Below, piece by piece: positions 1 to 5,395 of a stretch of DNA of 5,395 nt. The DNA is taken from NCBI GenBank assembly GCA_021767885.1, contig JAASSM010000167.1:1-5395 (forward strand). The letters run 5' to 3'. The position numbers and the translations under genes are program-made. The notes beneath the pieces were generated by a model. It saw nothing but the letters and a program-made list of their open reading frames with translations, had not been told where the DNA came from and made no database searches. Origin of the DNA: a bacterium. GTDB lineage: Bacteria > Krumholzibacteriota > Krumholzibacteria > LZORAL124-64-63. Every line of letters starts with the position of its first letter. Position 1 is the first letter of the stretch.

Positions 1-992
1 AGCATGGCCAGCAGATCCTGCTCGGCGAAGCGCTCGAGCATGGGTTGCAGGGCCGCGATCTGCTCGTCGGTCAGGTCCACGGCGCCACGCAGATCGGGCG
101 CCACCTTCAGGACCAGCAGGTTGCGGAAGTGTCCCAGCAGCCCCCGTGCGAAGACCACGAGGTCCTGACCGGCGGTGGACAGCTCCTCCACCAGCCGCAG
201 CGCCGCCGCCGGGTCGCCGGCGGCGATGGCCTGGTCGAGCTGGACGTAGAGCTCGGAACGGACCAGGCCGAAGAGCGCGGTGAGGGCGGCCTCGTCGATC
301 TCCCCCTCGCAGCTGGCGATGGCCTGGTCGAGCAGGCTCAGGCCGTCCCGCATGCTGCCCTCGGCCAGGGAGACCAGCACGTTCAGACCGCTCGCGGCGA
401 TGGGGACCCGTTCCTCGGCGCAGACCGCGGCCATGCGCTCGGCGAGCTGGACCCGCGAGAGCAGCCGGAAGTCGAACCGCTGGCACCGCGAGAGGATGGT
501 GCGCGGGATCTTGTTGGGCTCGGTGGTCGCGAAGAAGAAGAAGACCCGGGCCGGGGGCTCCTCGAGGATCTTCAACAGCGCGTTGAAGGCCCCCTTGGAG
601 AGCATGTGGACCTCGTCGATGATGAAGACGCGGTTGTGCCCCTCGCCCGGAGCCAGCCGGGCCATCTCCCGCAGCTCGCGCACGTTGTCCACGCCCGTGT
701 TGCTGGCCGCGTCGATCTCCAGGACGTCGAGGAAGCTCCCGCGGGCGATGCTCCGGCAGACCTCGCACTCGCCACAGGGGTCGCCCGCCCCGGCCTCGGG
801 GCAGTTGAGCGCCTTGGCCAGCAGCCGGGCCACCGTGGTCTTGCCGCAGCCCCGCGGCCCGGAGAAGAGGTAGGCGTGGCTCAGCTTGCCCTTGCGCAGC
901 GCGGCCCGCAGGGTGCCGGTGACGTGCTCCTGGCCCACCACCTGGGCGAAGGTCTCGGGGCGGTACTTGCGGGCGATGGCCTGGTAGGTCAT
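1..992 (-). CDS. dnaX: DNA polymerase III subunit gamma/tau, N-terminal part (cut by window edge)
   Basis: The product is the ATPase of the clamp loader, which opens the beta sliding clamp and loads it on primed DNA at the replication fork. Translating the minus strand from ATG 992-990 gives 330 residues starting MTYQAIARKYRP, before the frame runs off the left edge. Visible motifs are Walker A GPRGCGKT (45-52), four zinc-module cysteines C64, C73, C76 and C79, Walker B with DEVH (126-129), the SRC arginine-finger motif (168-170) and sensor 2 GSMRD with R215. These positions match the E. coli numbering as I remember it, so the AAA+ core is complete and domain III has begun. The start is supported by AGGAG at 1003-999, six bases upstream. 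A GTG directly precedes the ATG but is less likely. The tau-specific C-terminus and any gamma frameshift site lie outside the window. The gene follows ffs, a common neighbour. Confidence 0.97.
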   Translation of the reverse strand, partial: MTYQAIARKYRPETFAQVVGQEHVTGTLRAALRKGKLSHAYLFSGPRGCGKTTVARLLAKALNCPEAGAGDPCGECEVCRSIARGSFLDVLEIDAASNTGVDNVRELREMARLAPGEGHNRVFIIDEVHMLSKGAFNALLKILEEPPARVFFFFATTEPNKIPRTILSRCQRFDFRLLSRVQLAERMAAVCAEERVPIAASGLNVLVSLAEGSMRDGLSLLDQAIASCEGEIDEAALTALFGLVRSELYVQLDQAIAAGDPAAALRLVEELSTAGQDLVVFARGLLGHFRNLLVLKVAPDLRGAVDLTDEQIAALQPMLERFAEQDLLAM

Positions 993-998
993 CACGAG

Positions 999-1003
999 CT
1001 CCT
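999..1003 (-). promoter_or_regulatory. Ribosome binding site of dnaX
   Basis: The minus strand reads AGGAG at 1003-999, six bases before ATG 992-990. This spacing fits the ATG start. The alternative GTG at 995-993 would leave only three bases. The conserved MTYQ start of DnaX supports the same choice. Confidence 0.7.
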
Positions 1004-1021
1004 GCTGCGGTGTTGCGGGGA

Positions 1022-1070
1022 CCGCCGGGCCGGCGGCGAGGCAGGTTCCGCACGGGATCCGGGCCGGATC
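1022..1070 (-). other. Two tandem GC hairpins in the ffs-dnaX leader
   Basis: On the minus strand GATCCG-GCC-CGGATC (1070-1056) is followed 19 bases later by CCGCCG-GCC-CGGCGG (1036-1022). Both are perfect six-pair stems with the same three-base loop. They lie in the roughly 98-base stretch between the SRP RNA and the dnaX start, which holds no gene. Neither is followed by a T-run, so they do not look like intrinsic terminators. They may protect or separate the ffs transcript from the dnaX message, act as pause sites, or be chance palindromes in very GC-rich DNA. I see no clear sigma70 promoter in this stretch. Confidence 0.4.
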
Positions 1071-1090
1071 GCACCGCGGGGAAGAGGAGC

Positions 1091-1187
1091 GGGCCAGGCT
1101 GACGACGCACACGACGGAGGGAGCGTACCGTTGCTGCCTTCCGGCCCTGGCGGGATTAGCGCTCCGACGTCACGCCGGGCCTGGCCC
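1091..1187 (-). ncRNA. ffs: Signal recognition particle RNA, short (4.5S) bacterial type
   Basis: This is the RNA of the signal recognition particle, which binds Ffh and targets nascent membrane and secreted proteins to FtsY and SecYEG. The minus strand carries the universal domain IV core CCAGGGCCGGAAGGCAGCAA (1153-1134): a GGAA tetraloop, the helix 8 internal loops and the AGCA strand. The ends pair perfectly over nine bases (GGGCCAGGC at 1187-1179 with GCCTGGCCC at 1099-1091), and an inner six-pair stem joins 1165-1160 to 1125-1120. The length of about 97 nt, with no room for an Alu domain, makes it the Gram-negative type rather than the long Bacillus type. The exact ends are set from the closing helix and could extend a few bases. 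It lies 57 bases after tRNA-Ala with no obvious promoter, so it may be made from the tRNA transcript. Confidence 0.93.
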
Positions 1188-1229
1188 ATCATGTCCTCGG
1201 GGCCGCGGTCGCGATCTGGACGCGAGACG

Positions 1230-1245
1230 ACCCGGAAAAGCGGGT
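1230..1245 (-). other. Small hairpin at the 3' end of tRNA-Ala
   Basis: The minus strand reads ACCCG-CTTTTC-CGGGT, a perfect five-pair stem that begins on the last A of the encoded CCA of tRNA-Ala. The T-run is in the loop and not after the stem, so it is not a standard intrinsic terminator. It could mark the tRNA 3' trailer for processing, or be accidental. Confidence 0.25.
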
Positions 1246-1320
1246 GGTGGAGATGATGGGACTTGAACCCACGACCTCCTCGTTGCGAACGAGGCGCTCT
1301 CCCAGCTGAGCTACATCCCC
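1245..1320 (-). tRNA. tRNA-Ala, anticodon CGC
   Basis: The minus strand folds into a complete 76-base cloverleaf: acceptor GGGGATG with CATCTCC, D-stem GCTC/GAGC, anticodon stem CCTCG/CGAGG with loop TTCGCAA (anticodon CGC, reading GCG), a five-base variable loop AGGTC, and T-arm GTGGG/CCCAT. The third acceptor pair is G3:U70, the classic identity element for alanyl-tRNA synthetase, which confirms the amino acid independently of the anticodon. The 3' CCA is encoded. A C34 alanine tRNA suits a genome rich in G-ending codons. It follows the two serine tRNAs after a 73-base gap that contains a T-run and a weak candidate promoter. Confidence 0.97.
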
Positions 1321-1336
1321 ACCCGGAACTGGCTGT

Positions 1337-1365
1337 AAGTTAGTACCCGCACCCGCGGGCGCCAA
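1337..1365 (-). promoter_or_regulatory. Weak candidate promoter for tRNA-Ala
   Basis: On the minus strand TTGGCG (1365-1360) and TAACTT (1342-1337) are separated by exactly 17 bases, with 16 bases from the -10 box to the tRNA-Ala 5' end. Matches to the sigma70 consensus are modest (four of six and three of six). It would allow separate expression of tRNA-Ala and ffs if the T-run after tRNA-Ser(CGA) terminates the upstream transcript. Confidence 0.3.
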
Positions 1366-1393
1366 CGGCCACCTGCTGCGGTGGCGAAAAAAC

Positions 1394-1483
1394 TGGCGGA
1401 GAGGCAGGGATTCGAACCCTGGGAACTCTTGCGAGTTCAACGGTTTTCGAGACCGCCCCGTTCGACCGCTCCGGCACCTCTCC
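1394..1483 (-). tRNA. tRNA-Ser, anticodon CGA
   Basis: A 90-base class II tRNA. The acceptor is GGAGAGG with CCTCTCC, the discriminator base is G (usual for bacterial serine tRNAs), and the 3' CCA is encoded. The anticodon loop is CTCGAAA on stem GCGGT/ACCGT, giving CGA, which reads UCG. The long variable arm is GAACTC-GCAA-GAGTTC, and the T-arm is CAGGG/CCCTG. It begins 26 bases after tRNA-Ser(GGA), whose acceptor stem is identical, so the two are probably cotranscribed. After CCA the minus strand reads GTTTTTTCG, a six-base T-run that could contribute to termination, though no separate hairpin precedes it. Confidence 0.96.
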
Positions 1484-1509
1484 GCGATGCCTGCAAGACC
1501 GTGCGCATG

Positions 1510-1593
<84 letters not shown>

Positions 1594-1597
<4 letters not shown>

Positions 1598-1610
1598 GCC
1601 CGAAGCGGAG
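1594..1610 (-). other. Leader hairpin overlapping the 5' end of tRNA-Ser(GGA)
   Basis: On the minus strand CTCCGC-TTCGG-GCGGAG forms a six-pair stem whose 3' strand includes GGAG, the first four bases of the tRNA at 1597-1594. A cUUCGg-type tetraloop with one bulged G is an alternative fold. In the precursor this stem would compete with the tRNA acceptor stem until RNase P removes the leader. If transcription starts at 1609, five of the six pairs remain. Confidence 0.35.
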
Positions 1611-1615
1611 CGCGC

Positions 1616-1644
1616 AATATAGCATCGGGTTTGGCAGAAATCAA
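1616..1644 (-). promoter_or_regulatory. Sigma70-type promoter for the serine tRNA genes
   Basis: The minus strand has TTGATT (1644-1639), a 17-base spacer, and TATATT (1621-1616), matching the consensus at four of six and five of six positions. TGC directly before the -10 box makes it an extended -10 (TGN). The six bases after the -10 box are GCGCGC, the fully GC discriminator typical of stringently controlled stable-RNA promoters in the bacteria where this has been studied. The predicted start near 1609 leaves a leader of about 12 bases before tRNA-Ser(GGA). The -35 box overlaps the tadA stop codon (1643-1641). This AT-rich patch stands out in otherwise GC-rich DNA. Confidence 0.78.
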
Positions 1645-2141
1645 CACGACCGCCCGGGGTTTTCGCCCCCCCGCCGGCGGCGGAAGAAATCCCGCAACAG
1701 CGCCGAGCATTCCTCCGCCAGGATCCCCCCCACGACCTCGACGGGATGCCGGTACGGGTTGCCCTGCAGCAGCCGGGCCACCGAGACCACGGCCCCCGCG
1801 CGCGGATCGTGGGCGCCGAAGACCAGCCGGTCCACGCGCCCCAGGAGCAGCGCGCCGCAGCACATGGTGCACGGCTCGAGGGTCACGTACAGGGTGGCCC
1901 CCTCCAGGCGCCACTGCCCCAGCGTCTCGCTGGCGGCCCCGATGGCCAGGATCTCGGCGTGGGCGGTGGCGTCGTGCAGACCCTCGACCTGGTTGTGGCC
2001 CCGGCCGATGATCCGGCCCGCGTGGACCACGACCGCGCCCACGGGAACCTCCCCGGCCAGGCCGGCCTGCTCGGCCTCGCGCAGGGCCTCGCGCAGCCAG
2101 CGCTCGTGGCTGCGGAAGCCATCCAGCAGGCTCTCGCTCAC
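1641..2141 (-). CDS. tadA: tRNA-specific adenosine deaminase TadA
   Basis: TadA converts A34 to inosine in tRNA-Arg(ACG), letting one tRNA read CGU, CGC and CGA. The 166-residue product has the full cytidine/deoxycytidylate deaminase fold signature: EVPVGAVVV (31-39), N50 in GHN, the zinc ligand and catalytic pair H61-A-E63, and PCTMC with zinc ligands C91 and C94. Length and motif spacing fit bacterial TadA, and the DPRAGA loop (112-117) after the catalytic core is also family-like. The C-terminal tail is short and arginine-rich. The start is GTG at 2141-2139, sharing GTGA with the TGA stop of the upstream propeller gene, which points to translational coupling. A weak GGGGTG precedes it by five bases. 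A less likely reading is guanine deaminase or another family member. The 3' end carries the -35 box of the tRNA promoter. Confidence 0.95.
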   Translation of the reverse strand: MSESLLDGFRSHERWLREALREAEQAGLAGEVPVGAVVVHAGRIIGRGHNQVEGLHDATAHAEILAIGAASETLGQWRLEGATLYVTLEPCTMCCGALLLGRVDRLVFGAHDPRAGAVVSVARLLQGNPYRHPVEVVGGILAEECSALLRDFFRRRRGGENPGRSC

Positions 2142-4354
2142 GGCAGCACCCCGTCGCGCACCGCGAGGTTGCCCTGCAGATCCCAGACCTGCACCCGCAC
2201 CGTCCAGGGCCGGGCCACCGGCTCGCCCCAGGCCTGCGGGAAGGGCACGCTCACCGCGAAGCTCTCCTCGGCGCCATCGCAGATGCCGTCCCGGGGAGCG
2301 AGGCGCTCGGTGCGGCCATCGGGCAGCACCACCTCCGCGCCGGCCAGCGGACCGAAGGCGTCGCGGGCGGTGAACGCCACCGCGAAGCCCTCCGCGCTGC
2401 GTTCGAGGCGCCAGTCGCGCAGGGCAGGCGCCGTGTTGTCCACCGGCACCGGGCCGAGGACCCGCTCGGTGGTCCGGGCGGTGGCCGCCGGGTTGTCGGG
2501 ATGGTCGCTGACCAGCAGGCGCAGCTCGTACCAGCCGTCGGGCAGGGTGGCGGTGTCCCAGGCGGCCACCTGCTCGGCGGTGACCCCGCCGATGGGCCGC
2601 CAGACCTCCTCGCCCTGCGCGCGGAAGAACGCGCGCGCCCGCAGACGGTCCTCGTTGGGATCGCGGGCGTGCCAGGTGAGCGACCGCACCGGCCGCAGGG
2701 CCGCGGCGCGCTCGCGGTCCACCCGCCGATCCCGCTGGCTGGCGATGCCGTACTCCACCTGCAGGCCTCCGGATAGCTGCTCGGTCACCGAGTCGCCACC
2801 GTTCATGAGCCCGCCACGCCGCAGCTCACCCTGCGGCTCGAGGGCGAAGCTGGTGATCTGGGGCGCCAGGTTGGGCGCCAGGGCGGAGACCGTCAGCGCG
2901 TCCACGCGGCTGCCGCTGGCGAGGGTCACGCGCCACTGCAGCGCCCGCCGCGGCGGCAGGTCCGCCAGGTCGAGGTCGCGGCCTCGCCCGAGCTCCTGCC
3001 AGCCGGTCCACGAGGCGTCGGGCGTGGGGCTGTTGCCCACGCGGACGGCGAAGTTCGGCTCGCCGCCGCCGGCCGGCCCGCGCCAGGTCAGACGCCCCCA
3101 CCGCACGGTGAGCCCCGCATCCAGCGGCGCGCTCACCGCCACCGCCTCGCGGCCCTCGCTGGCGCGCACCCGGGCCACGCCGCCGGGGTTGGCCTGGGCC
3201 ACCAGGAGCTGGTCGGGACCGTCCTCGCCGGGCACCACCACGATGCGCAGCACGTCGCCCCCCGGCCAGCTGGCCAGCGGCCGCCGGCCATTGGGCGCAT
3301 CCAGCCCCGAGAGGACGGTGAGCTGGCCGCGCTCGCGGGAACCGGCGCCCAGCCAGCCGTGGTCGTCGCTCCAGGCCACACTGGTGACCACGTCCTCGCT
3401 GGTCCAGACGCGCGCCGGCGCCGGGCCGTCCAGCTTCACCAGGGCCGAGCGCACCGGCTCCACCTGGCGATCGGCGGTGACCATGAGATCGAAGGGTCCC
3501 TCGAAGGGAAGGTCCTGCGGGCCGCCGGCCCCGTTGCCCTGGCCCCCGTCGCCCTCCTCGGTCTGGTACCCCAGCGCATACCAGCCATCGGGCCCACGGA
3601 CCAGCTGACGGACCTCGTCCTGCTCCATGGCCACGATGAGCTGCCAGGCGCCCCCGTCGGCGTCCACGGCGAACACCCGGCCGGGGCCCTGGGCCGCCAC
3701 CAGCAGCCCGCCCTCACCGGTCACCGCCAGGTCCAGGGCATTGCTGGCGGGCAGCTCGGCCACCAGCTGCGCCTGACCGTCCTGCAGGCGATAGACCGCG
3801 GCGGGATTGCCGCCGGCCGCGTAGACCGCGCCGTCGACGCCACGCGCCAGATCCCAGACGTAACCGCCCGGCACCCGGGCCTCCAGCGACCACGCGCCAT
3901 CGGGACCGATCCGGTGGATGTCGCCCTCGGGGCCGCAGCCGGCCAGCAGGTCCTCGCCGTCGGCCAGCAGCGCGAAGACCTCCTGCACGGGCAGCTCGGC
4001 CAGGACCTCGGGCTCACGGCCGGCGCGCAGCCGCCAGACGCGACCATCGTGGCCGCTGCCGGCATGGATCACCCCGTCGGACCCCGGCGCCACGGTCCAG
4101 ACCACCAGGCTGCTGTCGGCCAGCACCACGTCCGCGGTCAGGCCGGGGACCAGCCGACCCTGGGCATCGAGGCCGGCACCGCGTAGCTCGCCGTCGGCGA
4201 AGCTCACGTCCCCGGGCTGATCCCAGTAGATCGGGCCGGCGGCCCGGACGCTCGCCGCCGGCAGCAGCGCGGCCAGCAGGAGCACGGCGAGCAGGAGCGC
4301 GGACCACCGGGCGCACGGGGCCAGGGACAGGGGGCGGAACACGGAGCAGATCAT
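2138..4354 (-). CDS. Exported beta-propeller protein with C-terminal beta-sandwich-like domains
   Basis: The function is unknown. The 738-residue product opens with a Sec signal peptide: basic n-region, hydrophobic stretch around residues 18-34, likely cleavage after V-R-A38. No lipobox cysteine is present. Residues about 45-405 hold seven degenerate repeats of the form 'G-hydrophobic-A-G...G-x-V-x-R-hydrophobic' (near 94-109, 135-149, 175-190, 215-230, 256-307, 332-348 and 382-397), consistent with a seven-bladed propeller. The fifth is interrupted by an acidic, glycine-rich insert (266-287). Residues about 411-495, with TVRWGRLTWRGP and VRVGNSPTPDASWTGWQELG, look like a beta-sandwich. About 497-640 (TWHARDPNEDRL, LPDGWYELRLLVSDHPDNPA) and 641-738 look Ig- or fibronectin III-like. 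It resembles propeller proteins I recall from Acidobacteriota and neighbours. The ATG overlaps the stop of the S55-like gene (ATGA) and GGGGAG lies seven bases upstream, so the two are probably coexpressed and may form an extracytoplasmic complex. Confidence 0.88.
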   Translation of the reverse strand: MICSVFRPLSLAPCARWSALLLAVLLLAALLPAASVRAAGPIYWDQPGDVSFADGELRGAGLDAQGRLVPGLTADVVLADSSLVVWTVAPGSDGVIHAGSGHDGRVWRLRAGREPEVLAELPVQEVFALLADGEDLLAGCGPEGDIHRIGPDGAWSLEARVPGGYVWDLARGVDGAVYAAGGNPAAVYRLQDGQAQLVAELPASNALDLAVTGEGGLLVAAQGPGRVFAVDADGGAWQLIVAMEQDEVRQLVRGPDGWYALGYQTEEGDGGQGNGAGGPQDLPFEGPFDLMVTADRQVEPVRSALVKLDGPAPARVWTSEDVVTSVAWSDDHGWLGAGSRERGQLTVLSGLDAPNGRRPLASWPGGDVLRIVVVPGEDGPDQLLVAQANPGGVARVRASEGREAVAVSAPLDAGLTVRWGRLTWRGPAGGGEPNFAVRVGNSPTPDASWTGWQELGRGRDLDLADLPPRRALQWRVTLASGSRVDALTVSALAPNLAPQITSFALEPQGELRRGGLMNGGDSVTEQLSGGLQVEYGIASQRDRRVDRERAAALRPVRSLTWHARDPNEDRLRARAFFRAQGEEVWRPIGGVTAEQVAAWDTATLPDGWYELRLLVSDHPDNPAATARTTERVLGPVPVDNTAPALRDWRLERSAEGFAVAFTARDAFGPLAGAEVVLPDGRTERLAPRDGICDGAEESFAVSVPFPQAWGEPVARPWTVRVQVWDLQGNLAVRDGVLP

Positions 4355-5395
4355 GGGCGGTCTCCCCGGGGGCGTGGGCTGGGTGGGACGCGGATCTCGA
4401 GGTCGGCCACCGCGCTGCCCTGCAGGAGCAGGTCGAGGTCGCGGGCGGCCCGGGCGGCGTAGGTGGCGAGCGTGGGCGACACGGCCCCCGGCGGAGCCTG
4501 GGCCAGGGTGCGCTGCACCGACGGCGGCAGGCCGGACAGCTCGCGGCCGCCCGCGGTCAGGCCCGGCTCGGCGGCCACCAGCGCGACGGCGAGCTGGTCG
4601 GCGGCACGTGGCCGCTCGAGCAGCGCACGCAGGGTGCCGAGGTCATGGTCCTCGAAGAGCCCCGCCGCTCGCATGGCGTCGAACTGGAAGAATTCCCGGG
4701 ACGACCCCGCCGCGATGCGGAGCACCGGCGCCGTGGTGGCCGCCGGCACGGTGAGCGCGAAGCGCTCGCGACGGAGCCCACCGCGCCGCTCCTGCAGCTC
4801 CACCTCCACGACCACCGTCTCGCCCGGCGCGGCCAGGGCCGGTGCACGCACGGCGGTGACGGTGGCCGCCCGCAGGGGCTGCTCCACGGTGAGGGTGGCA
4901 TCGACGCGCGTGACGGTCAGCGACCGGTGGCGGTTGGTCAGCAGCATCTGCAGGGGCGCCTGCCATTCGGCGGTGAGCGCCTCCACGCCACCCGGCCCGC
5001 CGGTGGCGCCGCGCAGGGCCAGGGGCCAGGTGCCCCCCGCGCCCTGCACCTCGAGGTCCAGGGCATAGCGCACGAGCTGCTGGCTGCGATCGTCGCCATG
5101 GGCCAGCAGGGCGTTGTACAGGCACCAGAACACCAGCTGGGGCGTCAGCTGCGGATGACGCGCCACCGCGAAGGCGTGTGTGCGCGCGCCCCAGGGACCG
5201 TTGGTGGTCACCTGCACGTCGGTGGTGGGTGCCGCCGCGCCCAGCTCCCCGGCCAGGCCCGCCTGCAGATCGTGCGTGATGCGACCCACCAGCGGCCCCG
5301 CCGAGCCCAGCTTGAAGCTCACGTCCCGGCTCGGAAAGATGGTCACCACCTCCGCCGCGGCCAGGGGCAGATCCACCGGTCCGAGCTGCAGGAAC
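4351..5395 (-). CDS. SpoIVB-like (S55-type) peptidase family protein, C-terminal part (cut by window edge)
   Basis: The frame is open to the right edge, so this is the last 347 residues of a longer protein. A GTG at 5376-5374 is only an internal valine codon. The fragment begins FLQLGPVDLPLAAAEVVTIF, then PSRDVSFKLGSAGPLVGRIT and HDLQAGLAGELGAA. This resembles the stretch after a 'GHPF' motif that I remember from proteins annotated as SpoIVB peptidase S55 domain in Acidobacteriota and related phyla. Further family-like pieces are VARHPQLTPQLVFWCLYNALL (residues 77-97 of the fragment) and SGLPPSVQRTLAQ (287-299). The usual catalytic GMSGSP region would be upstream, outside the window, so peptidase activity cannot be judged here. 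Residues 160-225 look beta-rich, and the tail is proline- and arginine-rich. No sporulation gene is visible, so a role like B. subtilis SpoIVB signalling should not be assumed. A non-catalytic relative is possible. Confidence 0.7.
   Translation of the reverse strand, partial: FLQLGPVDLPLAAAEVVTIFPSRDVSFKLGSAGPLVGRITHDLQAGLAGELGAAAPTTDVQVTTNGPWGARTHAFAVARHPQLTPQLVFWCLYNALLAHGDDRSQQLVRYALDLEVQGAGGTWPLALRGATGGPGGVEALTAEWQAPLQMLLTNRHRSLTVTRVDATLTVEQPLRAATVTAVRAPALAAPGETVVVEVELQERRGGLRRERFALTVPAATTAPVLRIAAGSSREFFQFDAMRAAGLFEDHDLGTLRALLERPRAADQLAVALVAAEPGLTAGGRELSGLPPSVQRTLAQAPPGAVSPTLATYAARAARDLDLLLQGSAVADLEIRVPPSPRPRGDRP
4362..4367 (-). promoter_or_regulatory. Ribosome binding site of the propeller gene
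   Basis: The minus strand has GGGGAG at 4367-4362, seven bases before ATG 4354-4352. It lies inside the end of the upstream S55-like gene and supports the chosen start in addition to the ATGA overlap and the signal peptide that follows. Confidence 0.6.

Noticed and set aside
992..1192. 66-codon minus-strand frame across ffs that ends at the dnaX start
   Set aside because: Its bases are accounted for by the SRP RNA structure. The TGA overlapping the dnaX ATG is coincidental, and no ribosome-binding site supports its start.
45..1256. 403-codon open frame on the plus strand
   Set aside because: It runs antisense to dnaX and through ffs and the start of tRNA-Ala. The translation is low-complexity and matches nothing I recognise.
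1666..1672. Run of seven C (G on the coding strand) near the 3' end of tadA as a phase-variation tract
   Set aside because: It would alter only the last ten or so residues after the catalytic core, seven bases is short for a contingency tract, and such runs are common at this GC content.
1746..3608. 620-codon open frame on the plus strand
   Set aside because: It lies wholly antisense to tadA and the propeller gene, both of which have recognisable motifs. Its translation is rich in R, P, S and A with no domain. Long antisense frames are expected at this GC content.
4241..4354. Lipoprotein signal on the propeller protein
   Set aside because: Cysteines occur only at residues 3 and 14, before the hydrophobic stretch. 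The cleavage region VRA-A has no lipobox cysteine, so a type I signal peptide fits better.
5374..5376. GTG as the start of the rightmost gene
   Set aside because: The frame continues upstream to the window edge as FLQLGP in family-like sequence, so this GTG is an internal valine codon and the gene is truncated by the window.

Overview
The window is a compact, very GC-rich stretch (about 70% by eye) of what looks like a chromosomal core region. Every gene I can support reads on the minus strand. I see no insertion sequence, phage gene, CRISPR array or other mobile element.

Layout in the direction of transcription, from right to left. (1) At the right edge is the C-terminal part of a SpoIVB-like (MEROPS S55-type) secreted peptidase-family protein. 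Its 5' end and presumed catalytic part lie outside the window. (2) Overlapping it by four bases (ATGA) is a 738-residue exported protein with a signal peptide, an apparent seven-bladed beta-propeller and C-terminal beta-sandwich-like domains. (3) Overlapping that by four bases (GTGA) is tadA, the tRNA-specific adenosine deaminase. (4) A strong sigma70-type promoter sits on the tadA stop codon and drives tRNA-Ser(GGA), then tRNA-Ser(CGA). After a T-run and a weaker candidate promoter comes tRNA-Ala(CGC). (5) Next is ffs, a short SRP RNA of about 97 nt. (6) A leader of about 100 nt with two small GC hairpins leads to dnaX, whose first 330 residues (ATPase core and the start of domain III) are present before the left edge.

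The order tadA - SRP RNA - dnaX, with a tRNA-Ser nearby, recalls the arrangement known in Bacillus subtilis (tRNA-Ser, tadA/yaaJ, scr, dnaX). Here, however, the SRP RNA is the short Gram-negative type without an Alu domain. Together with the S55-like protein and the propeller protein, both of which resemble families I remember from Acidobacteriota and related GC-rich, non-sporulating phyla such as Krumholzibacteriota or Eisenbacteria-type lineages, this suggests such a phylum. I cannot settle which one from this sequence.

The region joins an envelope or secretion gene pair to an information-processing block: tRNA editing, three tRNAs with G34 or C34 anticodons, protein targeting RNA and the replication clamp loader. 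The block itself is ordinary housekeeping. The least described part is the S55-like/propeller pair, which is translationally coupled and probably works as a unit outside the cytoplasm.
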